A DNA stretch of 31,561 bases from Bacillota bacterium (lineage in GTDB: Bacteria > Bacillota > Clostridia > Lachnospirales > Lachnospiraceae). The translations under genes were made by a program, and so were the position numbers. Numbering within the stretch: the stretch's first letter is position 1; each line of letters starts with the position of its first letter. Under the pieces are notes generated by a model. The model was not told the origin of the DNA. It saw only the letters and a list, made by a program, of their open reading frames with translations, and did no database searches. Positions 16,162 to 23,511 of this stretch are shown piece after piece. Location: assembly GCA_023424995.1 (NCBI GenBank), contig JAFADH010000161.1, forward strand, positions 1 to 31,561, read 5' to 3'.

Positions 16162-16264
16162 ACAGGATTCAATTCGATCAAGATGATGATGGCCGTAATA
16201 ATGGATACCAGCATCGTCAATCACTGAATCATTTATTATTGTGTGAAGGATAATACAAATTTTT

Positions 16265-16299
16265 GGCTGCAAGAATGTTAGCATTCTTGCAGCCTTTTT
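16265..16299 (+). terminator. Strong intrinsic terminator ahead of the methyltransferase gene
   Basis: GGCTGCAAGAATG (16265-16277) pairs perfectly with CATTCTTGCAGCC (16282-16294), a 13-bp stem with a 4-base loop, followed by TTTTT. It lies between the leader promoter and the methyltransferase ATG at 16353, so expression of that gene requires readthrough or antitermination, unless a further promoter lies in the 50 bp behind it. Confidence 0.88.
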
Positions 16300-16352
16300 C
16301 TATATTTATTCCTGACGGAAGCGGCCTAAATATTATATTAGGAGAAGCTGCC

Positions 16353-17705
16353 ATGGAAACATTAAAAACATCCGCATCCCTGGAGGATGTTATCTGTGCT
16401 TATGAATTAACCTGCAAATATTATGATTTAACGAAATCCGAGCATATTATATTCGATATATATGACATAATTTCAATCATTAATTTCGGATGCATAAAAG
16501 AAGAAGACAAGGTAATTATAATGACTCCCGATTATGAACTCATTACATTGCTTTTATCGTATCTGTACCGGCCAAAGACACTGATAACCCTTGTCTGTGA
16601 TACTGATTGCCGTACGGAAGATATTACATGGGAGAGCATGAAGGAATTATTATCCGGATATCAAAATACGGACCCGGTTCTGTCAATCCCGGATGAGGAT
16701 AATAAAGATTGCGGTGCAGAGTGCGGTAATACGGTAATCGCAGGAACGGCCCGACCAAACAGCAGACCTGCGGAAGGAACGGAAAGCAGATTTTATCTTG
16801 ATGCCGGCTTGGAATATGAAATGTATCTGAAGCAATTCATTAAAGCAGTTGAATTCTTAAAGAAGGAAGGAATTCTCGTAATACTTTCAAAACCAGGATG
16901 GGTATTAAAGACCTGGGAGCTGATCGACGCCCTCGGTCTGCAGCTGGAATATGACAATTACCGATTGTACGGTGATGCCAAACGCCAGCCGAATGCATAT
17001 GTGTGGCTGAGATTTGTGAAAAAAGAATCGGCTGTTGATCATGGGCTGCATAAGAAAAACATCATTTCCCTGATGACGGAGAACGGGATTGACCGGTTAT
17101 TTGCCCACAGGAACAAGGAACGTTTTCCATATACGGAATTATCCTATTTAAACTCAGAACCTTATGTAAAGCTGGATGCCGACCTTGATCATATGCAGTA
17201 TTTCTTCTCGGCTGAAACAACCGTAAAACTGGCAGACCTGTGCGAAGGCTATACGGCATGCCTGGTTACCCCTTCCGTCGCACAGTGCGCATATAAAGCC
17301 AATAAGAATATCGTATTATTCGAACGGGATAACCGCTTTCGGGAAAACGGAGGGTTAAAGTTTGTTAAATATGACTTGGATACGGGACTTACGAAGCTTC
17401 TGCACAAAAAATATGAGCATAAATTCAACCGTATTATATGTGATCCGCCTTTTGATATAAATCCTGGTGTTCTGGCTGCGGATATTGCCGAATTGATCAG
17501 GCAGGAGAGCGGAAGCACTGCCTATGTGGTGTTCCCGGCAAAACGGAAAGCCGGTCTGGTCAATGCCATGAAAGCGGCAGGCTTAATCTACAGGGAAGAT
17601 AATACCGGTATCTGTGTGGAATATGCAAAGCCGCCGAAACTTGTCCGGGTGAACGGAAAAGCCGCCATCGGGTTATATGAATTTGTTCCGGCAGATAATC
17701 GCTGA
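16353..17705 (+). CDS. Two-domain protein with EFM5/EEF1AKMT1-like methyltransferase C-terminal domain
   Basis: A 450-residue cytoplasmic protein. Residues about 282-385 follow the pattern of the N6-adenine MTase-like family (PF10237; yeast EFM5, human EEF1AKMT1 and ZCCHC4): QYFFSAETTVKLADL, then CLVTPSVAQ, IVLFERDNRF, LKFVKYDLD, and IICDPPF with catalytic DPPF at 364-367. Known relatives methylate a lysine of eEF1A or an adenine of 28S rRNA. The N-terminal half (about 1-225) looks like a second Rossmann-type domain, with VIIMTPDYELITLLLSYL and GILVILSKPGW, but no glycine-rich SAM motif, so it may be degenerate. TAGGAGA precedes the ATG at 16353; the frame is open further upstream without a site. 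A structured leader and terminator lie just upstream. Substrate candidates are EF-Tu, rRNA or DNA. A BpsA/DUF43-type aminopropyltransferase is less likely because its acidic motif is missing. Confidence 0.7.
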   Translation: METLKTSASLEDVICAYELTCKYYDLTKSEHIIFDIYDIISIINFGCIKEEDKVIIMTPDYELITLLLSYLYRPKTLITLVCDTDCRTEDITWESMKELLSGYQNTDPVLSIPDEDNKDCGAECGNTVIAGTARPNSRPAEGTESRFYLDAGLEYEMYLKQFIKAVEFLKKEGILVILSKPGWVLKTWELIDALGLQLEYDNYRLYGDAKRQPNAYVWLRFVKKESAVDHGLHKKNIISLMTENGIDRLFAHRNKERFPYTELSYLNSEPYVKLDADLDHMQYFFSAETTVKLADLCEGYTACLVTPSVAQCAYKANKNIVLFERDNRFRENGGLKFVKYDLDTGLTKLLHKKYEHKFNRIICDPPFDINPGVLAADIAELIRQESGSTAYVVFPAKRKAGLVNAMKAAGLIYREDNTGICVEYAKPPKLVRVNGKAAIGLYEFVPADNR

Positions 17706-17727
17706 GTTTTTTCTATTCCGTAAAAGT

Positions 17728-17834
17728 TTAAAATATCAATTCAAGAAATTAATACTATCCATATTGCATAAAAAAAATATAAAAAATATTAAATTGTTAT
17801 CTCTATTGCATATAAAATATACATTCGATACAAT
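17728..17834 (+). promoter_or_regulatory. Promoter and upstream control block of the binding-protein operon (copy 1)
   Basis: TTGCAT (17806-17811), a 17-bp spacer and TACAAT (17829-17834) form a good sigma-A promoter. Upstream lie TTAAAATATCAATTCAA (17728-17744) and a direct repeat TATTGCATA at 17762-17770 and 17804-17812, 42 bp or about four helical turns apart. The same arrangement precedes the permease operon at 25615-25720. This is what tandem sites for an AraC-type activator would look like. The regulator at 22285 is the obvious candidate. Confidence 0.7.
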
Positions 17835-17953
17835 GGACTCACTAGCAAGGTATGCAAAAACTAGTAATCGGGATATACCGCGGTATCCTATAAAAACAAG
17901 AGTAATAAGCAGAGATCAGAGGAAATACAAGGAATATTACGAGGAGGTAAATT

Positions 17954-19552
17954 ATGTACAAAAAGGTCTTAAGTATCATCATTGTTTTATCCATGATTTT
18001 AACCATACTGTCAGGCTGTACCGGCAAAACCAATGAATCGGATAATACTCCCGGTACAAATCCGGATAAGACAGCAGGAGATGCGGCTTCCGACAGTGAA
18101 AAGCCGGTTGAGATAACCGCTGTTCTGCAGTTGAATCCTGAAATTGTTCTGGATGATAATCCGCTCATTGCATTAATTGAAGAAGAACTGAACATAAAGT
18201 TAAAAATTGAAGCTCCCCCTCAGGAAGGCTATGGGGATCGGGTAAAGATGCTGGTTTCCACCGGCGATATGCCGGACCTGGTTCATTATGGCGCAGATAT
18301 TTTTGCCACTCAATGGGCGGAGGAAGGCCTGCTGCTGGATATCACGGATAAGCTTCAGGCATATCCCAATCTGGCGGCGAATATCACCACGGAACAATTC
18401 GGGGATTGTGTTTTCCTTCCGGACGGGAAGGTATACGGAGTGCCGCGTCCCAACAGTTATGACAAGTTCGGTTATGTTATCAATAAGAAATGGCTGGATG
18501 CCGTAGGGCTGGAAGCTCCGAGAACGGTGGAGCAGTTCATAGAGGTATGCCGTGCCTTCACAACACAGGATCCGGACGGTAACGGCAAGGACGATACCTT
18601 CGGCGCCAGTCTGAATGCCCAGCAGTCTTCCATAGATTCCGGCATCTGGCATCTGCAGAATGATTTCTTATCCATGGCTTACAGCATATCCAGCTGGCAT
18701 TGGGGTATGCCGGATGCGGACGGCAGTGCAAAGCTTCGTCCTCTTAAGAGCAGATATCCCGCGTATATGCAGCAGCTTCGTGCACTGTATGAGGAAGGTA
18801 TCATTGACCGGGAATTTGTTACGCACAATGCCGAGGAAAATTATGAAAAGCTTGCACAAAACCGCGTGGGCATCGCAGGTGCTTCCGAAACAAGCTATAT
18901 CACTAACCTGATAGAAAAATACTCCATGAATGCCGATGATTTTATTTATTGTCCCCCTCTGGTCCTGGAAGAGAATGCAAAACCTGTATATGCCATGCCT
19001 CCTTCCAACTGGATGGCTTATTATATCAATGCGAAATCATCTCCGGAAAAGCAGGATGCAGTATTGCGCTTACTGGATTATGCCAACAGCGAGGAAGGCT
19101 TTGTAGCCATGCAGCTGGGTATCGCCGGCGAGAATTATAATACTTACGATATTGAAAAACGTGCCATTGAGCGTACCCCGGAACAGGCGAATGCCGTCAG
19201 AAAGGTGACCAGCAATATGTTTGCCTTTGCCAATGCATATCAGGGCAAGTCAGCTCTTCAGGGCGGATCCACCAGGGAACTGATCGACAAGTGGCAGTCG
19301 GAAGCCGGAGCGGCTGAGGCGGCAGCCGCCAAGTGCTATTTTGGCTTTACTAAGATGCTGGATAAGATCGGCACCAATTTCCCGGATGAAGTAAGCGCGT
19401 TGAACAGCCTGGAGGTCCGTTATATCACCGGAGAGGTTCCTTTTGATGAACTGCAGACCTTTATCAATGATAATTATGCTCCTGCAACTGCCGATATCGC
19501 AAGGGAATTCAGTGATTATATGGCAGCAAATCCCGCCCGTTATGAAGACTAA
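17954..19552 (+). CDS. ABC transporter substrate-binding lipoprotein (LplA-like)
   Basis: A 532-residue extracellular solute-binding lipoprotein. The signal peptide ends in the lipobox LSGC with C22 as the lipidated residue, followed by an Asn/Asp/Thr-rich linker and then the family 1 binding fold beginning near EITAVLQLNPE. Its size and pairing suggest the LplA/LplB/YtcP type of carbohydrate uptake system. AGGAGG lies 6 bp before the ATG. No ATPase is encoded nearby; these transporters commonly share an MsmX-like ATPase encoded elsewhere. The matching permeases are not adjacent but lie at 25754-27591 behind a copy of the same promoter block. The isomerase gene follows after 36 bp. The sugar is unknown. 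Confidence 0.92.
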   Translation: MYKKVLSIIIVLSMILTILSGCTGKTNESDNTPGTNPDKTAGDAASDSEKPVEITAVLQLNPEIVLDDNPLIALIEEELNIKLKIEAPPQEGYGDRVKMLVSTGDMPDLVHYGADIFATQWAEEGLLLDITDKLQAYPNLAANITTEQFGDCVFLPDGKVYGVPRPNSYDKFGYVINKKWLDAVGLEAPRTVEQFIEVCRAFTTQDPDGNGKDDTFGASLNAQQSSIDSGIWHLQNDFLSMAYSISSWHWGMPDADGSAKLRPLKSRYPAYMQQLRALYEEGIIDREFVTHNAEENYEKLAQNRVGIAGASETSYITNLIEKYSMNADDFIYCPPLVLEENAKPVYAMPPSNWMAYYINAKSSPEKQDAVLRLLDYANSEEGFVAMQLGIAGENYNTYDIEKRAIERTPEQANAVRKVTSNMFAFANAYQGKSALQGGSTRELIDKWQSEAGAAEAAAAKCYFGFTKMLDKIGTNFPDEVSALNSLEVRYITGEVPFDELQTFINDNYAPATADIAREFSDYMAANPARYED

Positions 19553-19588
19553 TCATTTAACTAATTAAGAAATCGGAGGAAAAATAAA

Positions 19589-20431
19589 ATGAGTAAATCA
19601 AACAAAGCATTTCAGTTCGGCATCGTGGTTGATGTGGTACCTATTCATCTTCTTAGTAAGGGCTGGGAGTACTTCGAGGTACCGGCCAGTATCCACGGAG
19701 ATCCGATATTCTCAGAAAAGGAATGGCTGGAATGGAAGAATATCTATAAAACAGACGGACGCCCCACTCCGGTAACCAGCCATCTGCTGGGACCCGGTAA
19801 TATGTGGCGGGGAGCAAGCGGTGAATATTATGACCGTGAGGTTGTTGAATTCTCACTGGAGCGCACTATCCGCCGTATGTCGGAGCTGGGTGTGAAATAT
19901 CTGGGCGCCTGGGGCGGGCACTTCCGCTGCCAGCAGGGCTTCGACCGGACAAAAGCCATAGACCAGGCTATCAGTACCCTTAATTTTGCCGCCGATATTG
20001 CCGGGGAATACGGGATGCAGATCGCACTTGAGCCCCAGGCGGAGGAAGATACCCTGTTCCCGCGTTATCTTGAAGGGGTTGAGTTTGCAAAAGCAACCGG
20101 ACGCAGTAATATTAAGGTAATGGCTGATTTGAACTACTTCCTGGAATTGAACCAGCCTCTGGAGGATATCTTGAAATATCCGGAGTATTGCCTGAACGTA
20201 CATATTCAAGGGGATGAAGGAGCACAGCCCAATGTTGGTGACCGTGAGAAAATTCTTCTGCACTTGTTTAATGTATTGAAGGAAGCAGGTTACGATAAGG
20301 GCGTTTCCGCCGCGTGCCCGTGGGTTATAACCAATGGCGCTAAGGAAATAGACTACAAGTATGAAACAGATTTCACCCTAAAATATCTGCAGGATTTAAG
20401 GGATATAGTATACACTACAGACAGCCTATGA
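19589..20431 (+). CDS. Sugar phosphate isomerase/epimerase-like TIM barrel protein
   Basis: A 280-residue member of the xylose-isomerase-like TIM barrel superfamily. Expected metal-ligand positions are present for Glu (QIALEPQAEED), Asp (KVMADLNYF) and His (NVHIQGDEG). At the fourth position, where relatives usually carry Glu (VSxE), this protein reads KGVSAACPW, an Ala in place of Glu. It may therefore bind metal differently, catalyse a different step, or be impaired. A GGAGG site precedes the ATG. It is co-transcribed with the binding lipoprotein and followed by a strong terminator. A role on the sugar imported by the neighbouring system is likely but unproven. Confidence 0.83.
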   Translation: MSKSNKAFQFGIVVDVVPIHLLSKGWEYFEVPASIHGDPIFSEKEWLEWKNIYKTDGRPTPVTSHLLGPGNMWRGASGEYYDREVVEFSLERTIRRMSELGVKYLGAWGGHFRCQQGFDRTKAIDQAISTLNFAADIAGEYGMQIALEPQAEEDTLFPRYLEGVEFAKATGRSNIKVMADLNYFLELNQPLEDILKYPEYCLNVHIQGDEGAQPNVGDREKILLHLFNVLKEAGYDKGVSAACPWVITNGAKEIDYKYETDFTLKYLQDLRDIVYTTDSL

Positions 20432-20467
20432 CATCGGAATATTATTGGAATATTAATTAAAACAAGA

Positions 20468-20517
20468 CGCCGCATATCCTTCTGTTTAACGGAGAAGTGG
20501 TATGCGGCGCTGCTTTT
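20468..20517 (+). terminator. Intrinsic terminator after the isomerase gene
   Basis: CGCCGCATA (20468-20476) pairs perfectly with TATGCGGCG (20501-20509). An inner CTTCT/AGAAG pairing extends the stem, and TGCTTTT follows. It ends the transcript starting at the binding-protein gene. Confidence 0.8.
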
Positions 20518-20540
20518 GAGACAGTATGAGGAGAATGCAT

Positions 20541-21458
20541 ATGAAAAGAATTGATATGGGCATCAGTGGACTGCACGCATCTGCGATCGGCATAGGCTGC
20601 ATGCGCATGGCTGATAAAAATGAAAAAGAGATTGCCCGGCTGGTGGATAAAGCCCTTTCCCTGGACATAGATTTATTTGACCATGCGGATATATACGGTA
20701 AAGGGGAAGCGGAGCGGTTATTCGGCAAGGTGCTTTCCAATACCCCTTCTTTACGGGAGAAGATGGTTATCCAGTCAAAATGCGGTATTCGGGAGGGCTG
20801 GTATGATCTTTCGAAAGCATATATCCTGCAGTCGGTGGATAAGATATTATCCAGGCTTGGAACGGACTATCTGGATGTATTACTGCTCCACAGACCGGAT
20901 AGCTTAATGGAACCGGAAGAGATTGCGGAGGCTTTCGGCCTGCTCCAAAACAGCGGCAAGGTGCATTATTTTGGAGTAAGTAATATGAATCCTGTACAGA
21001 TAGAGCTTTTAAATACATACGTCAGCCAGCGTATCATCATAAACCAGCTTCAGTTCAGTGCGGCCTGCACCGGAATGGTAGATTCCGGCATTCATGTGAA
21101 TGTGCCCGATGTATCCGGCTGCAGCAGGGACGCCGGTATACTGGAGTACTGCCGCGCCAAGCGTATTACCATTCAGACCTGGTCCTCCCTGCAGTACGGT
21201 TTTTTTGCAGGCACCTTTTTAAACAGTGAAAAATATCCGGTCCTGAATGCCCTGTTAAGTGAATTGGCGCAAAAGTATGACTGTACCGAAGCCGCAATAG
21301 CCATTGCATGGATATTGCGCCATCCGGCTAAATTACAGTCAATTATCGGAAGTACCAATCCCAAGCGCATCGAAGAGATTGCAGCTGCGGGAGATATAAC
21401 CCTGGAACGCAAAGAGTGGTATGATATCTACAAAGCAGCGGGTAACCAGCTGCCGTAA
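20541..21458 (+). CDS. Aldo/keto reductase (YdhF-like)
   Basis: A 305-residue NADPH-dependent aldo/keto reductase. The catalytic tetrad is visible: Asp and Tyr in FDHADIYGKGEAE, Lys in VIQSKCGI, and His in LLLHRPDSL. The C-terminal SIIGSTNPKRIEEI forms the cofactor phosphate-binding region. The sequence DHADIYGKGEAERLFGK resembles the YdhF subgroup. Of three clustered in-frame ATGs (20526, 20535, 20541) the last is spaced best after GAGGAG. It starts a transcript behind a terminator and is followed 23 bp later by the ThuA-like gene. It probably reduces a keto-sugar or aldehyde derived from the imported substrate. Confidence 0.88.
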   Translation: MKRIDMGISGLHASAIGIGCMRMADKNEKEIARLVDKALSLDIDLFDHADIYGKGEAERLFGKVLSNTPSLREKMVIQSKCGIREGWYDLSKAYILQSVDKILSRLGTDYLDVLLLHRPDSLMEPEEIAEAFGLLQNSGKVHYFGVSNMNPVQIELLNTYVSQRIIINQLQFSAACTGMVDSGIHVNVPDVSGCSRDAGILEYCRAKRITIQTWSSLQYGFFAGTFLNSEKYPVLNALLSELAQKYDCTEAAIAIAWILRHPAKLQSIIGSTNPKRIEEIAAAGDITLERKEWYDIYKAAGNQLP

Positions 21459-21481
21459 ATAATATGAAGCGGAGGTTTAAA

Positions 21482-22132
21482 ATGGACAAATTGCAGGTAG
21501 CGGTATTAGTCGAAAATCATCCCTATGATGTAATCGGATTTCAAAAAATGCTGGACAGCTTTTCGGACTGCGAATGTTATGTGCAGCCGATTGACCTGTT
21601 TGTACAGGATGAGCTTAACAGGGGAAGCTATGATGCGGTGTTATGGTATAATATGAACTGGGATGAACCGGCAGAGGACAGTGTCATAAGACAATATATG
21701 GAGAACGAAATAGGAACGGCAGAACAGGGTATTGTGCTTTTGCACCATGCGCTGCTTTCCTTTCAGGATTGGGAGGTGTACACCGGGGTGTGCGGCCTTC
21801 GCCATCGCGGTGCCGGCGGCCTTTTTAAATTCACGCAAAACCAGACGGTGGAAGAGCTGGTGAAGGATCGGACACATCCCATAACAAAGGGCATGTCAGA
21901 TTTTGGCATCGTGGACGAGACCTACACCATGGGAGAGCCGGAAGAACCGGGCAACCATATTCTTATTGCCACAGAGAATGAAACAAGCATTAAAAATATA
22001 GCCTGGACGCGACGGTATAAGAACAGCAGAGTGTTCTGCTATGCTTCGGGTCATGACAACCGGGCATATGCGGATGAGAATTTCCGTAAAGTCGTATACA
22101 ACGGACTGCTGTGGGCAGCGGGGAAATTATGA
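21482..22132 (+). CDS. ThuA-like domain protein
   Basis: A 216-residue protein with the class I glutamine-amidotransferase-like fold of the ThuA (trehalose utilisation) family. It has KLQVAVLVENHPYDV at the start, a central GIVLLHHALLSFQDW, DETYTMGEP, and a terminal SRVFCYASGHDNRAYADENF. Family members occur in sugar-utilisation operons, and some act on 3-keto-glucosides or related sugars. No cysteine nucleophile is present at the usual amidotransferase site, as is normal for ThuA. GGAGG at 21471-21475 lies 6 bp before the ATG at 21482, so the earlier ATG at 21464 is not used. It is co-transcribed with the aldo/keto reductase. Confidence 0.82.
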   Translation: MDKLQVAVLVENHPYDVIGFQKMLDSFSDCECYVQPIDLFVQDELNRGSYDAVLWYNMNWDEPAEDSVIRQYMENEIGTAEQGIVLLHHALLSFQDWEVYTGVCGLRHRGAGGLFKFTQNQTVEELVKDRTHPITKGMSDFGIVDETYTMGEPEEPGNHILIATENETSIKNIAWTRRYKNSRVFCYASGHDNRAYADENFRKVVYNGLLWAAGKL

Positions 22133-22284
22133 ATTTATGAATTTCTTCCCAACCTTATAGAGACGGAATATATGAAAAATCGACAGAATATGATAGCCAA
22201 GAATAAGGAATTATTGTAAATTATATTATAATGTGCTATGATAAGGATGTTTCACATACATCTGATTCAAGGAGGGGTGGGCAC

Positions 22285-23511
22285 TTGGCAACTATGATTC
22301 TTGTTGAAGACGAAAGCTTTGAACGCAATTCACTTATGAACTTTATTGATTGGAAACTGATCGGTATACAGATCATCGGTGAGGCGGCGAATGGGGCGCA
22401 GGGGCTTTCCATGGTCTTAGAACAGCGGCCGGATATTGTACTGACTGATGTTAAGATGCCGGTGATGGATGGGCTGGAAATGTCACGAAAGATACGCAAT
22501 GTAGCTCCGGAGACCAAAATCATATTCTTAAGCTCGTATGATGATTTTGAATATGCAAAGCAGGCCATCGATCTGTCCATCCAGGCATATCTCATGAAGC
22601 CGGTAAACGAGGGGGAATTACTTCGTGTGGTTAAGAAAGCCTCGGATGAAGTGGCGGAAAAGATGTTGAATGAGCGCCTGTATAATAAGATGAAGAACAA
22701 TTATTCCGTAAGTCTGGGACTTGCCCGTCAGGCTCTGGTGAACCGGATGCTGACGGGAATGCAGGTGAATGAGGAGGATCTGCATAACCTGGGGCTGGAA
22801 TGGCTCTGCAGCAGGAAGGAGAGGCTCTGCCTTCTCTTAAGCATATATAATAATGAGCGTCTGGATCTGACCGATGCAGCTATTGAGATTTTAAATCATA
22901 ATTGCTCACGGATATGCCGCAAATCCATTAATGTATGTATCAGTGCCGGACGGCTTATCACTCTGTGCGCCATATCCGAGGCCGATGGAGAGCAGCTGGC
23001 GAAGGAACTTGAGTCCCTGCTGCAGCAGTTCTTCCATAAGGAAGGAGTTGATTCACTTCGTACGGAAAAGGTTTATGATACTACGGAGCCTCATAGCCCG
23101 GATGAGCTTTATAAGGCTATCCTGAAGCGTAATGTGACAGGTTATATGGAACCGGCCGATCTGGTCAGTAAGATGAAGAACAAGCAGCAGATCGTGGATG
23201 AAATAGAACAAATAATAAACGCGCAGTACCATGCGCCTCTGACTCTGGAGAGTATTGCCCAGATGCTTCATTTTACACCGAATTATATAGGAAATCTCTT
23301 TAAAACAATTAAAAAAATTAATGTGACCCGGTATTTAATGAAGGTGCGGATGGAGAAGGCGGAAAAACTGCTGCTGGACAGCTCTTTTTCCATCAATGAT
23401 ATATCGGAGCAATGCGGTTTTGGCAGTATTACCTACTTCCATACCATATTCAAAAAAGAAAAAGGAATAACCCCCAGTGAATTCCGCCAGCGCGGAGGGA
23501 AGATATCGTGA
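22285..23511 (+). CDS. AraC-type response regulator
   Basis: A 408-residue regulator. The N-terminal receiver domain has the phosphoacceptor D55 in IVLTDVKMPVMDG and Lys in AYLMKPVNEGE. A linker of about 150 residues follows. The C-terminal AraC domain (about the last 100 residues) has two helix-turn-helix units: LTLESIAQMLHFTPNYIGNL and FSINDISEQCGFGSITYFH. AAGGAGGGG at 22269-22277 lies 7 bp before a TTG, which is the best start; the ATG at 22294 would be 16 bp away. Its last 4 bp overlap the GTG start of the kinase gene. It likely activates the two look-alike promoters at 17728-17834 and 25615-25720. Confidence 0.9.
   Translation: MATMILVEDESFERNSLMNFIDWKLIGIQIIGEAANGAQGLSMVLEQRPDIVLTDVKMPVMDGLEMSRKIRNVAPETKIIFLSSYDDFEYAKQAIDLSIQAYLMKPVNEGELLRVVKKASDEVAEKMLNERLYNKMKNNYSVSLGLARQALVNRMLTGMQVNEEDLHNLGLEWLCSRKERLCLLLSIYNNERLDLTDAAIEILNHNCSRICRKSINVCISAGRLITLCAISEADGEQLAKELESLLQQFFHKEGVDSLRTEKVYDTTEPHSPDELYKAILKRNVTGYMEPADLVSKMKNKQQIVDEIEQIINAQYHAPLTLESIAQMLHFTPNYIGNLFKTIKKINVTRYLMKVRMEKAEKLLLDSSFSINDISEQCGFGSITYFHTIFKKEKGITPSEFRQRGGKIS

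Noticed and set aside
15978..16220. 80-codon minus-strand ORF with a hydrophobic N-terminus
   Set aside because: It starts at a TTG without a good site, lies antisense to the structured leader and runs through the inverted repeat; probably chance in AT-rich DNA.
22172..22219. 15-codon ORF upstream of the AraC-type regulator
   Set aside because: Weak ribosome binding site and no associated hairpin or terminator to suggest a leader peptide.
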